DNA of 64,000 nt from Vitellaria paradoxa. Taxonomy: Eukaryota > Streptophyta > Magnoliopsida > Ericales > Sapotaceae. The stretch spans positions 186,001 through 250,000 of the forward strand of contig JAINTL010000053.1 in NCBI GenBank assembly GCA_019916065.1, written 5' to 3'. The position numbers were made by a program, and so were the translations under genes. The notes beneath the pieces were generated by a model. It worked only from the letters and a program-made list of their open reading frames with translations, was not told the origin of the DNA and did not search any database. Positions 11,858-23,778 of the stretch are shown in pieces. The first letter of the stretch is position 1. Each line of letters starts with the position of its first letter.

Positions 11858-12385
11858 GTAGCGTTTGGAATGGTGGAAAAAAAGAACAAATAAGAAAAAA
11901 TGTGATTTAGGATAATTTTTTTACATTTAGTGTTTCTAACTTAAACTACGTTTTTTAAAGATGAATAGTGTAATTTTAGAATTTTTACAGTAAAAAGTTA
12001 GAGAAAAAAACCGTGAGAATGATTTTTTTGGGTCCGTTCCTACGGAGTTATATCAGAATTTTTTTGAAATTGTTGAAAATTTTGATTTATGCGTAAAAAA
12101 GTTGGAGAGAGAAATTGTGAGAACGGTTTTTTTCGTTCATTCTCACGGATTTATGTCAAATTTGTTGAAATTTGTTGAAAAGTTATTAGGGTTTATGAAA
12201 AAGTTATTGGGATTTGTAAAAAAAGTATTAAAGTTTCTAAAAATTTGTTAGAATACATAGATATATATAGAAATTTATAGAGATTTCATAAAGAACGAGG
12301 TGACCAAAATGTATTAGAGATTTTTACAAATTTTTAAATATTTTTAAAGATTTTTGTTAATTTTTAACAAACTAAACGGTGGCAT
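11858..12385. repeat. Dispersed ~530-bp repeat, family also in both LOX genes
   Basis: From TAGCGTTTGGAATGG to CAAACTAAACGG. The same sequence in reverse orientation is found at about 34545-35140 in LOX-A and, shortened, at about 49255-49645 in LOX-B. Shared marks include GTGAGAATGATTTTTT, GTCCGTTCTCA, AAAAAGTTATTAG and TTTTGTTAATTTTTAACAAAC. Inverted GTTTGG/CCAAAC-type ends suggest a MITE. Confidence 0.55.
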
Positions 12386-12616
12386 AATTTATTTGATAAA
12401 AATATAATGGCAATTAAAAAGAATCCCAGCACAGTACGGAGACCAATTAATTAATGGACAGGAGAGCACTTTTCTAGGTGTATAATTTTCTTTAATCATT
12501 GACGCCTTTTCCTGGCTTGCTTGCTTGCGCGAGACTAAAAAATTATGCTATCCAATTAAAATTCCTTTTCCCAGAGTGTTTAAATACTCCAACGCAACTC
12601 CGCATCTGCACGCATG

Positions 12617-12682
12617 CATATATGACTCCATTCAGAAGATAGAACAGGAGCGAGAACAAGAGAGATCGAAGCAAAACCATTC
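12617..12682 (+). promoter_or_regulatory. Putative promoter and leader of membrane-protein gene copy 2
   Basis: CATATATGAC (12617-12625) sits where copy 1 has CATATATAAC, about 60 bp before the ATG at 12683. The leader up to the ATG is conserved between copies (AGATAGAACAG.AGCGAGAAC). Confidence 0.35.
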
Positions 12683-13151
12683 ATGGCGAATGATGATGAA
12701 ACTGAGTATGCATCTCTCTCTCTATTTAAAATTTGGCTCTTACTTCTTCGAATGTCAGCTGTCTTTTATTCAATGATCACGACTGGTAGTTCATCTACAC
12801 CATTTGATCAATATACATATAGAGAGGGACTTTTATACATGATTTTATTGCCTTTGACTTAATCATCATGCAGGATCCTAAATCTTCCTCTCATTTTGAA
12901 GTTTTACTCCTTAATTTTCAAACGTATGCATCTAAATCCCACCTTTGATCAATATATAAAGAGCGAATAAAATGACTAAAAAATTAATTAAAATTGTAAC
13001 TTCATAATTTGTGTAATTTGTAACAAATTAAAGTTTTATAAAAATTTTTAATAAAATATAGAGCTCCTGTATACCAGTATTTATATACCTAATCACCATA
13101 ACTGGGGCATCGGTACCGTGCCCATGGGCGAATTCAAACATAAAATGAAAA

Positions 13152-13186
<35 letters not shown>

Positions 13187-14024
13187 GGTATATAATTTTG
13201 TTAATTAATCCATTCTCATTGGTTAATTGTAATTATTCCTTTTCCAATATAATAAATGGTCATTAAAATTATCAAAATTACTAATTTTATTAAAATAATT
13301 TCAATTTTTTTTAATTTTTATCATAAATTTTATTATAAAAATATTCTCCCTTTAGTGGGTAATAAATAATTTTTGTTTATATGCTAACCTTTGCCCCATT
13401 TAGTTATAATATTTTTTTTTTCCCGGCGGGGGTGTTGTTTCTTCTAGGAATGGTGATAATGAGATCAAGCGGAACCTGAAAACATACGAGGTTGCTCTGG
13501 AAGATCTGGTGAATGTGAATTCACTCTTCACCCTGGCCGTTTTCGTGGGTATATCGTTCGCGGCGCCGGGGCAACGCAGCCTGGAGAATAAGGAGTGCGA
13601 CACGGGACCCATCATGGCGAAGAATCTGTTGGTGTGCGAGGTGGTCTCCTTCAGCTGCTTCCTCTTGTCGAGCTTGGTGGCCAAGGCCTTGAAGCTGGAC
13701 CTCAAAGTCAACCGCGAGGAGAACTTCAAGCCGGGCGACATCGTTCTCCACGTCTCGAGACGCGTCCTGCTCTACCTCTCCGGGCTCGCGACTGTGGTCG
13801 GGTGTACTCTGCTGATGGCTTCGATGATTTGCCTGGTTCAGATTCGGCTCGGAAAGATGGGGTGCAAGAGCCTCTACACGGAGACCGCCACTTATTGTAT
13901 GGTTGGCATTGTTTCCGCTGCCCTCTTGATATATATCGCATTGGGTGGTTGGGCTATGCATCGGACTTTCGCAGCACTTGAGGCAGCAGCTAACTCTTCC
14001 AGAACAGGGACGGGTTATTGCTAG
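12683..14024 (+). CDS. Four-helix plant membrane protein, copy 2 (MEE60-like)
   Basis: Exons 12683-12705 and 13448-14024 (GT at 12706, AG at 13446-13447, phase 2) encode about 199 residues: MANDDETENGDNEIKR.. then VNSLFTLAVFVGISFAAPGQRSLENKECDTGPIMAKNLL. From there to GGWAMHRTF it is nearly the same as copy 1, with four hydrophobic segments. The C-terminus is short and polar (LEAAANSSRTGTGYC). The coding exon is much GC-richer than its surroundings, as in copy 1. High amino-acid conservation with the same exon structure argues that both copies are or were functional. The family is plant-specific with unknown biochemical role. Confidence 0.75.
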
Positions 14025-14568
14025 TATGTATCTGCGTGTGTACAGCATAGTAGCTATACAGAAAGCTAGTACCATGCCAATCTCGATTGCGCTTGTTTGT
14101 TTGTTTGTGTGAAAATCCCATCACATGTGTGTATGTTGAAGTCTTATGTTTGAGCTTTTTTTGTGTGTTTGTTACTATCGGTAATAATATATTTTGAGTG
14201 CAGACTTTTCTGCTGAGTTGTGGAATTCCAGTAATAATATATATTCTAAAATTACTATGGAAAAAGAAAAAAATCTGAACTCTCTATTATATTTACCATC
14301 CCCAATCATATAAAACTATATAATGAACTGTTGTATGTTCTCAATATATATATATATATATACACGATAATAGTAAGTCCAATGCATTACCCTATTTGGG
14401 TAGAATAAAAGGAAAAAGTTGCTATATATTTTGTAATATACAAGTTGAGTTTGATATCAATCCAATTTATTCGATTCCTTTTTGCTTTTCATCACTCGTA
14501 ATGGAATTTAAATATCACGTGTTTCACGAGGGCTCGTACAACTTCAAGCTTTTCAAACAACAATAGGA

Positions 14569-14607
<39 letters not shown>

Positions 14608-15424
14608 TACGTAGATAACTGTAGAGAAAAATTTTATTTCTATCCTCATGGTATAAAATGTGTTTTTCTGAATTGAGGTATTTTAAATTTTTGGGAGTTG
14701 GACAAGCTTAAAAATTGTTGGGTTAAAAACATTTTATATCATAGTCCAGTTTAAAAGTTAAAAAAATAAAATAAAAAAATTGACATCACCCGTTTAAATT
14801 TCAAAAGAAATAAAATAAAAAATAACATCGTGGCAACTTGTCAGCGTTTGTATTATCAACCAAATTTGAAGTTTTCTTTTGGGTATTAACGGTTTGTTTG
14901 CTAAGAAAAAGAATATCAAAAAATCAAAAGTTATTGTAAAAGTAACACGTAACGAAATTTAATTAAATAACGTTAAAAAAATTAAAATTTTTTGAAAAAT
15001 TTTGAAACTCTGAATAATTACGTCAACTTTCTGTGATTTAATTTAAAATTTATTTGAACGGATGGTAAGTGGTCCTTTTGAATGACATTGGTAGACCACT
15101 GTGCATGTTGTTTCAAAATGTGTGAAATGCATTATTATTTATTTTTTTTGCCTTAACATGATTGTCAGTTCTGTAACATTTTTTAATGGTAGATATAATT
15201 TTTTTTTTCAAAATTAATGAAGGTTGTAAAGGGTTAAATAATTAAAAAAAATAAAAATAATATGCCCGTTAATGTTTTATGTACTTAGTATAATTTGTTT
15301 GATCTTGTTTGAAATTTATTTTGCATGACCATCCGTTGTCAATTAAGAAAAAAATTAATAGCAAAAAGTGTTGGGACATAAGACTAAAATTACATGGGAT
15401 TTTCATGTCCATTTTTGAAATCTG
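14025..15424. other. 3' flank and spacer of duplicated block copy 2
   Basis: 14025-14270 is the probable 3' UTR, homologous to 1800-2035. 14345-14560 and 15220-15420 align with block copy 1. A (GA)n run lies at 14570-14604. No further gene is seen. Confidence 0.5.
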
Positions 15425-17595
15425 AGAGATCATAATGCTGTTATTTTTCTATTCATATTTATTTGTTTATATTTTATTTTTTTATTGTTATTTTTTCTAA
15501 AATGAAAATTGAAAGATGCATTTTTTGTTTATAATTATAAATTTTTATCTTACAAAAATATTAATTTAATTATTTTTTTGAAAAAATTAATTGAATTTAA
15601 TAATATTATTAATTTAAAATTAATTAAATTAAATTAATGAATTAAATTAGTTAATTAAATCAACCAATTAAATTAATTAATTAATTTAGTTTAATTAAAT
15701 TATTTATTAAAAATTATCTAATCCAATAAATATAAATTATATGAAATTATAATCTAACTATATTATTTATTAAAAATAATTGAATAAAATATAATTATTA
15801 TATCATTCAATTCAGTAAATATAAAATATATTTATTATGATTTAATTATATTATTTATTAAAAATAATTGAGTAAAATATATTTCATAAGAATTTATATA
15901 ATTTAATTAAATATAGATAATTTAATTTAATTTAATTAATTTAAATTTATTATTTCTTAAAAGCAATTTAATAAAATATATTTCATATTAATTAAATTAA
16001 TTAACTAAGTTAATTTAATTAATTAAATTATATTATTTATTAAAAATAAATAAATAAAATAAATTACATATTAATTTAAATAATTAAACTAAATTAAATA
16101 ACTTATATTATTTATTAAAAATAGTTTAGTTTAATAAAATATTTGAATAAAATAATTTATTTTAATATGATGCGGTAAAAATGAACAAAATATTTGTAAA
16201 AAAACAGAGTAAAAAAACACTATATTTGTTTGCATTTGTCTGTTTAAATTTTTATTTTTTCAAGAGTAAAAAATATAAACAAATTTGAAAATTTTGTTTC
16301 TTGAGTCAGTTTAAAGAAATTTGAAACCACACAGATTTAGAAAAAAAAAAAAAAAAAGAAAAAAAAGGGAAAACGAGAAACGCTAGCAAACGGTGCATAA
16401 GTGTAAAAATCCAAAACCAAAAAAGTTTAGGGTCATTAAATAATGCTGTTATTTTTCTATTTTTATTTGTTTATTTATTTTATGTTAATATTTTTTTATT
16501 GAAAACTGAAATTGTGTTTGAAAATATAATTTTATTTATAATTATTAATTTTGTATTTTTATTAAATATTTAATTTTATTATTTTTTAAAAATTAATTGA
16601 ATTTAATAAAATTTATATTTAATTTTGTTTTAATTAATTAAATTAACTAAATTAAATTACTATATTAAATATATTAAATTAATTGAATAAATATAAAATA
16701 TAGAAAACTATAATTCAATAAATAAAAAATATATTAAATTATAATTTAATTATATTACTTGTTAAAAGAAATTGAATAAAATATAATTATTATATCATTT
16801 ATTTCAATAAATATAAAATATATTAATTATAATTTAATTATATTATTTATTAAAAATAGTTGAATAAAATATATTTCATAATAATTTAAATAATTTAATT
16901 ATGATATTTCTTAAAAATAATTTAGTAAAATATATTTCATATTAAATACATTAATTAAAATTAGTTAATTATTAAATTAAATTAAATTTCTGAATAGAAA
17001 TAATTTAATACAATATATTTCATGCTAATTAAATTAATTATTAGATTAAATTAATCTATTTTTATCCAAAATAATTTAATAAAATATATTTGATATTAAT
17101 AAAATAAATTAATTTAATTTTATTATTTATTAAAAATAATTTAATAAAATATATTTCATACTAAATAAATTTAATAAAATAAAATAATATAAATTTAAAT
17201 TAATTAATTTGATTTTATCAAATTAAATTAATTTTATTTAGTTAATATAATTTAATTTAATTAATTATTAATCAAAAATAAATTAATATATTACATATTA
17301 ATTTAGAGAATTACTTTAATTAATTTATATGATTTATTAAAAATAATTTTAATTTAATAAAATATTTGAATGAAATAATTTATTTTAATATAATACAGCA
17401 AAAGTGGATAAAAATTAAAATTGACAAAATGCTGGTAATAGATAATACTAATAATAGTTTTTTATTTACGTTTCTTTATTTAATTTTTTATTTTTTAACA
17501 AACAAAACAAATATAAGCAGATTTAATAAATACTTAAAAAATCTTAAAAATACAACAGAAGAGCAGAAAACAAAAGCGTAAAACGAGGCCAACGG
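15425..17595. repeat. Extremely AT-rich array of inverted-end elements
   Basis: Two neighbouring elements, about 15430-16390 and 16440-17590, both start ATAATGCTGTTATTTTTCTATT. Each is filled with repeats of the type TTATATTATTTATTAAAAATAATTGAATAAAATATATTTCATA. The second ends with AACAAAAGCGTAAAACGAGGCC and the first with GGAAAACGAGAAACGCTAGC. Base composition is close to pure A/T over about 1.9 kb. It is absent from block copy 1, so it inserted after duplication. No coding potential. Confidence 0.7.
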
Positions 17596-17754
17596 CTTAT
17601 CATTTTTTGCAGGCTGCCATAACCGGTTCGAACCGTTATTGCTCCTCGTTCGCAACTATTTACGAACCGTTTGCGGTCCGTATCAGCCGTCGGATTCAAC
17701 GAAGCGGATAAAATGGGTAAATTTTAGGGCTCGACGAGGCTCAACTATCAGTTC

Positions 17755-18019
17755 GATGCCCCCGTCCTCTCTGTCGCTGCCATTTATCTCTCTCGCTCGT
17801 CGGCACCTCAATCCGGCGTAAAGATTTCCGGCGGAGAGATGATTCTCCCTCTTGAGGGACGACTCGTCACTGGATAGCTTTTTCTCCCTTTCCGGTGACT
17901 TGAACAGCTATTTCCGTCAAGCGTACAATTTACTCTCTAGTTCTTTGTCGATGCTACGAAACCATCGTCGGAAGCGAAGCTTCTAATCAATTTCTTATTC
18001 TTCTTCGGCGACTCAATCA
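17755..18019 (+). other. 5' UTR exon of the FAR1-related gene
   Basis: A GC-richer stretch with the pyrimidine-rich texture of a plant leader (CTCTCTGTCGCTGCCATTTATC.. to ..TCGGCGACTCAATCA), followed by GTTAGTTTTTTTTGC, a good 5' splice site at 18020. No long open frame. Its last base is the A that forms the ATG of the next exon when joined to 18940. The upstream end is not defined. Confidence 0.55.
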
Positions 18020-21000
18020 GTTAGTTTTTTTTGCTTTTCTGTTTTCCAATCATACTTCACTGTAGAGTCTAGCCATAATGTATGTGTTGCATGTGTATCG
18101 GTTTGAGTAACTATCCTTTAATTCATGTACATAGCTAGAAACAAGTGTAATTTTATGTCTCTTCTGATTTGGCTGTTGTGTTGTTTCTGTTCTAACCTCT
18201 AATGCTCTTCTTCACTGCAGTTTAGCTACAAAATTTGAGACTAATTTTAATTTTCTGAAACTAATTGAAATGATTTCAATTAGATTTACTCTGAAATTGG
18301 ATTTTTTTTTTAATTCGACTTCTACATGCTAACTGAATCACAAATTGATCCTAAAATTAAGCTAACAGATTAGGAAAATATCAACTTGAATATTTTCAAA
18401 TACGTATATGCCGCAATACCCCCCCTTCAAGTTAGAGAGTGAAGATTCCTAAGAACTTGGAAGAGAGAATTCGAAAAGGGTCAATCCCAAGGGCCTTTGT
18501 AAAAATGTCGGCTGGTTGAGCAGCTGTGGAAACACGATGAAGGGATAGAATGCCAGCTGGGAACTTCTCAAGAAGTAGGTGGCAATCAATTTCTCTGTGT
18601 TTGCTCCGTTTATGATTGATAGGATTGTGAGCAATGTGAAGAGACTAAAATCTCTCTATTTGAGCTTAAATCATTTGAATCAATGTGGTTGTATGTATTT
18701 TTAGGTCGCTTAGTGAGGCGAGGTGTTTTGGTATGTCCTCAATAATAAGAGACAATAAGTCCAGACCTTTTTATTGTTTTCTGGGGGAGAAAAAATTGAG
18801 CATGAACTTATACTTAATGATGGCTTTTTTTTTAATAAGTTTTGGTAAATTGTTGTTACCTTTTCAATATGCTAGTCTGATTGATGCAGAACAAGTAGTT
18901 AAGGAATTGAATGGGTATTGACTTGATATTCTGTTTCAGTGGATTTGGATGAGGGAAAGAGGGCAGTAGACAGCTCTGCTGAAGGAAATGAGAGTGCATG
19001 TGTAGGAGCTGATGTTTCAGAACCATATGTAGGTATGGAATTTGACTCTGAAGATGCTGCCAGGAAATTTTATTTTGAATATGCTAGACGGGTAGGATTT
19101 GTTGTGCGGCTTATGCAACGCCGTCGTTCAGAGATTGATGGTAGAACAATTGCACGGCGACTTGGATGCAATAAGCAGGGTTTTTCTCCTAATCATGGCA
19201 CAATTGGACCAGATAAGAAACCATTACCTTGTGCACGAGAGGGTTGCAGGGCAACAATTTTGGTGAAGTTAGAGAAATCTGGGAAGTGGGTTGTGTCCAG
19301 ATTTGAGAAGGAGCATAACCATCCCATGATTGTAACTGGGCAAAGGTTTAGTTATGCGGTATGTTTTTCCCCTCCCATTGTAAATTGTATAATAACTTTC
19401 TTGTTTGTTATATTTCCTTTTGTTTCTAAATTCAGCTCTGCTCCTTAAATATAAGTTTAAACTTTATAATTCAAGTTTCATTTGTTAACATACTTGGATA
19501 AGGTCCTCTCACTTGTCTTATCGTAGAGCGACTCCCTTCTCCATGATAGATTAACCAGCCTTAACAGGTAAGTTATATAACTAGATATAAAACTGCTTGT
19601 GAATAAAGTAGATAGTCCATAAAGTGAGAGAGTTAAGAAAGTGACTTGATAGATTTCTTTACTTCTGAGAATATGTTCTCTTGAAGGGTTTATGTTCTCA
19701 TAGTTGATAGTGGAAAAATGTTAAATGTAATTTGTGAAATTTTATAGTTTCATTACAATAGACTAATATGATAGTAACTTGTCTTCTTCTAAGAAGTATG
19801 GACGCCGACACAACACACAGATACACTAGGCGATTTTTAAAAAATGCAAGAAATGGCAGAGGGACTCGGCAATAATATAGATTTTTTAATGTATTTTAGA
19901 TATTAATATTTTGTTTGATACAATAGAAATAATGCAATTTATCACTTATTAAAATTTAAAGCCATGTGTTTAATATCTTAAAAGCTAGCAAAGAAGTAAC
20001 ATAATAATTACATTTTATAAAAAATGTCAATAAACCTATATTTTATAGATTAAAAGTTAACAAAAAATTATGAATTGTATATTTTTTCTAATGTAAATCA
20101 AATATGTGCGCTCAAAACGAGTTCATAACATGTCCAAGTTGTGACTGAACATATAAAAAAAAAAAAAAAAATTGGACATTGCAAAAGGCTTGTCCAACAT
20201 GTGTCAAGTCTCTTGTCAGTCCAACTTATAGACGGACTCTTAATCGTAAGTTTATGCTTCTTAGGTTTTCTTATATGAAGTAATTACTAGTAAGGAAACA
20301 TCATGCACAGGCACGAGGGGGAAAGGTGGTTGTTGGAGCTCTTTTGGTTGGTCTTTTTTTGTGTTTGAGTCGATAATCTTGATTTAGTTGCCTCACATTT
20401 TGGTGAAGAACGCTATCATAGGTATGAAAGACAATAAATCTACTAGATTTGCACTAGATCTTTGGATAGATTAAATCTTTCGTCTAGCATAGCCTTTTTC
20501 CTTTATCATTGTTAGGGTTAATTGTCTTTATATTTTCTGTATTTAAGATGAAAATCACTTATACCCCTTAAAAAATTTTACGTTTATATCTCTCGTACTG
20601 CATACTGAATTGAAATTGTTAAACAATCCGTCAAAGATAATGGTTTTATCTCTTAATTAACTTTAAAAAAATGTACTTACATCCTCTATAGTTCATATTA
20701 TTTGCACTTACACTCAATAATTTTATTTGATTTTCAATATTTATTTTTATCTTTTGACTTAAAAATCTAAGATCATTTACAATTACACTTTAGTTTCAAA
20801 TACGGAGGTATAAAAGTGGGTTTTTGAAGTTTAGATGTATAAGTAATTTTTACCTTAAGTACTGAGAGTATAAATGCAATTATCCCTTATTATTATTAGG
20901 ATAAATTACACTTCCCTCCCTTATTGTGAAATTTTGTTAACATTGATTCCCCTTACGTTAAATCTACCATTAAAACTTAACAGAAAATATCAAAATAACC

Positions 21001-22057
21001 AAAGTTTTAGGTGTTTTTCTTATTTTATCCCTCTCTCTCTCTTTCTCACTTCTTTGTCAGGTTTCTTTATAAAATCTCTATTTTTTTTACTTGTTTTTGA
21101 GGATTTTTGTAATTAAAAAAAGAAGAAACTAACGAAGATGTGAGAGAATAAGGGGTAAACTAGGAAAACACCCAAAACTTTAGTTACTTTGACATTTTTG
21201 TTGCTTTTACATTTAAGAGAAGGAGGGGTCAAGGTTAGCAACATTTCAAAAATAAGGGAGATAAGTGTAATTTTTAAATGTTGAGAGTTGGTAAATATAA
21301 TTACCTAGATGTTGAAGGGAGGTAAGTGTAATTTACCCTTATTATTATTATTTGGGAAGTGCCTTTGGCCCTATTTGGCACCACCAAAACTTACCAAAAC
21401 TCACCAACTTTAACTACATTTTGTACTTTCCTCCAATTAAAAATTTTCACATTTCAAGTTTATATCACATCTTTCTACTTTTATTATACTTTTTACCTCA
21501 ATTTTTGTTAACCAAACATCCCCGTATTCACTGATAATGTTTGTTAAACATGTATGTAAAGCATTAGTTAGCCTATAATATATTTTTGTAGTCAATGAGG
21601 CTATTCTTAGTTTACTTCCATCAATGAATTCATACACCTCATATTTTAACTGTGGCTTGTTTCAATAAAACCAAATATTTTGATGACTAGTTTTGTCTAG
21701 TGAAATCAAAAGTAGTTTGGCTTCATAGCGAAGTTATTGAGAGCACACCAGAAAACATTTACGCGATTTGGCTAATCAGGACGAACTGGTGTCGAACTGG
21801 CTGAATTTCATATTTTGCTAACGTCTTACTGCTCGATTCATCTATGTTTTCAGGGTGACAAGGACAAGAAAATTGAACAACTTACTCAGGAGCTGCAGCG
21901 GCAGGACCAGCTATGTGCTGCATATCGAGAAAAACTGCTAAGGTTTCTGGCTAATGTTGAGGAGCAAGCTGAGCATTTGGCTTCAAAAATTCAAGTTATC
22001 GTTGACAATGTGAGGAAAGTCGAAGCTGAAGTGCATGAACTCTCCCAACGCAGATAG
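18019..22057 (+). CDS. FAR1-related factor (FRF type), FAR1 DNA-binding domain only
   Basis: Coding parts: A at 18019 (joined to TG at 18940), 18940-19358 and 21854-22057, both exon junctions phase-consistent; about 207 residues starting MDLDEGKRAVDSS. Residues ~30-130 form the FAR1 domain (VGMEFDSEDAARKFYFEYARRVGF..) with zinc-binding C77, C98/C103 and H126/H128 in FEKEHNHPM, a WRKY-GCM1-like fold. Residues ~142-205 are a charged heptad-rich coiled coil (DKKIEQLTQELQRQ.. to ELSQRR). The MULE-derived transposase core and SWIM zinc finger of full FRS proteins are absent, which is the layout of Arabidopsis FRF1-4; those proteins bind DNA and are thought to compete with FRS factors. Intron 2 (19359-21853) carries two MITEs and intron 1 a copia scrap. 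If the split ATG is wrong, M33 is the next in-frame start, inside the domain. Confidence 0.8.
18424..18640 (-). mobile_element. Ty1/copia fragment (end of RNase H, antisense in intron 1)
   Basis: Read on the minus strand, 18640 to 18437 gives IAHNPINHKRSKHREIDCHL.. then ..AAQPADIFTKALGIDPF.. and a stop. This is the conserved C-terminal end of copia RNase H (K-H-x-E-I-D-C-H and AD-I-F-T-K-A-L). It is followed by TTGAAGGGGGG, a polypurine tract, where the 3' LTR would begin. Only about 70 codons survive. Confidence 0.8.
20515..20886. mobile_element. MITE in FRF intron 2 (first of a pair)
   Basis: 372 bp with inverted ends GGGTTAATTGTCTTTATA and TATAAATGCAATTATCCC, flanked by TTA at 20512-20514 and 20887-20889. 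Harbinger-type target duplication. No coding sequence. Confidence 0.7.
20899..21338. mobile_element. MITE in FRF intron 2 (second of a pair)
   Basis: 440 bp with inverted ends GGATAAATTACACTTCCCTC and GAGGTAAGTGTAATTTACCC, flanked by TTA at 20896-20898 and 21339-21341. It lies 12 bp after the first MITE, separated only by TTATTATTATTA. Different family from its neighbour (ends share only GG.TAA.T). Confidence 0.75.
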
Positions 22058-23134
22058 CCTTGGAATTTACGGTAAATTATTTCTTTGATGTGTGAAACTT
22101 GTATATTCTAACTCTTTTTCATTATGTACATAAATTGCTTATTTTGAATTGTTGCTTAAACTTATTTAAAAATTTAAGCCCAAAATGTAAATGAAAAGAA
22201 TTCATGTTTTTAATAATCTTTTTTTTTATATATAAAATAAATGCTATTGCTTTAGGCCCAAAACAGAACACTTGTCATTTTTTGTTACATCTTATTAAAA
22301 TGATTAATTTTATTCAAATATTTTATTAAATTCAAATTTCAATAAATATGAACGGGTTTACCAACCAAGTTTTTATTACTTTTTTTTTTATTTGTAAACA
22401 TAAACATAAAAACAATAAACAAAACATCATTGAATGGGGCTTTAGAATTTGTAATTACTAGGGGTAAAAAAGAACAAATTTCATGGGAATGAGACAAAGA
22501 TGTAAAAAAAAAGGGGGGGGGGGCTAAAAATAACAAAGTAAAAGTGAAAATTTTAACCATATAGGAATAGAATTAAGTTTTGGTGTAATTTTTTAAATTA
22601 ATGAAAACAAAATAACACTATTCTATCATAAAAATCTGCCATAAGATTTATTATTTTTAAAAAATAAACTCATAAAAATAATTTTATTTATTTATACCAA
22701 TTACATCATTCAAACATAAATTTCTAATATATATTAGTATTTATTTTTCGTGGAAACAATTAGCCCTACCAGGCCCTTTGCCCCCATTAGGCCACACTCT
22801 TGGGCCTTATAAATGATCTAAGTTGATGCTTCAATAAGATTATTTCATTCCGATAAATTATTTGATTGCAGAAAATTATAGATATCAAATCTGCATCCCA
22901 AAAAAGGTCTAAAATGTAATTTTCTGCAACCAAGACGTGGTTCCTACCTCAAACAATCTTCATGGATATTGTCGTCCTCGAAGGCATCTTAAAGCCTTCT
23001 ATCTATGAGAATACATTTTTTCTCATTTGGACCCCAGCGGAATAGCTAACTCTAGCAAGGTATATACTTCACTCTGAAAATTGTAGACATCAAATTTGCT
23101 TACCCAAAAAGGTCCAAAGTCTCATTTCTGCAAT

Positions 23135-23165
<31 letters not shown>

Positions 23166-23319
23166 TAACCAGATCACAAAAACTAAATCATGAGAAGCCA
23201 ATATACATATATATATATATATATATATAAACATATATAGGGCTTTGGGAGGTTCCATTCTCTCCTCTGGCCTTTACTTCATAAATATTGTACAATCAAT
23301 TAATCACCAGCTAGCTTAG
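22058..23319. other. Spacer between convergent FRF and CML genes
   Basis: Contains the FRF 3' UTR, an AT-rich inverted-end repeat piece at about 22255-22440, a pair of related stretches near 22860-22920 and 23080-23130 (AAAATT.TAGA..TCAAAT.TGC..CCCAAAAA.GGTC), a (GA)n run at 23135-23161 and a (TA)n run at 23205-23230. No gene. Confidence 0.5.
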
Positions 23320-23778
23320 CTATGTTGAGCTCAAGGCAGCAAAGCCACCACCTTTCATCATCTGTCTGAACTCCCTGTAGTTGACCCTCCCATCTCCATC
23401 CACATCCACCTTCTTTATCATTTGCTTGCAGTCTTCCAGGGTTCTTCCTTGCTTCAATCCCAGCGACTGCAACACCGACCTCAACTCTTCCACCGTGATG
23501 TAACCGTCCCTGTTCTGATCGAACACGTTGAACGCCTCCCTCATGTCCTCCTCCTCGTCCCTTTCGTCCATAATGGTCTCGTACAACGACCCAAACTCCT
23601 CGATGTCCACATACCCATCTCCATTTGTGTCAATCTTCTCAATCATCTGGATCAGTTCTTTGTCCGGGATGATTATTCCCAAATTCTGTAACGAGTCACT
23701 CAGCTCCTTCTTCGTGATCTTTCCATCCCCGTTCCGATCAAACATTTGGAAAACCCGACGTAGCTCCGCAGGGTCCAT
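23320..23778 (-). CDS. Calmodulin-like protein, four EF-hands (CML3/CML7 type)
   Basis: Intronless, 152 residues. Four complete EF-hand loops: D14-E25 ([12 protein letters not shown]), D50-E61 ([12 protein letters not shown]), D87-E98 ([12 protein letters not shown]) and D125-E136 ([12 protein letters not shown]). All four keep D at 1, D/N at 3, G at 6 and E at 12, so all should bind calcium. The linker has the acidic run [19 protein letters not shown] and the C-terminus the [10 protein letters not shown] motif of the CML3/CML7 group. There is no N-terminal extension, so the protein is probably soluble. It acts as a calcium sensor relaying signals to target proteins. It converges with the FRF gene, whose Arabidopsis relatives also neighbour CML genes. 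Confidence 0.93.
   Translation of the reverse strand: MDPAELRRVFQMFDRNGDGKITKKELSDSLQNLGIIIPDKELIQMIEKIDTNGDGYVDIEEFGSLYETIMDERDEEEDMREAFNVFDQNRDGYITVEELRSVLQSLGLKQGRTLEDCKQMIKKVDVDGDGRVNYREFRQMMKGGGFAALSST

Noticed and set aside
13521..14075. Minus-strand 184-codon frame over membrane-protein copy 2
   Set aside because: Shadow of the conserved sense exon; the sense frame has matching exon structure and conserved membrane segments.
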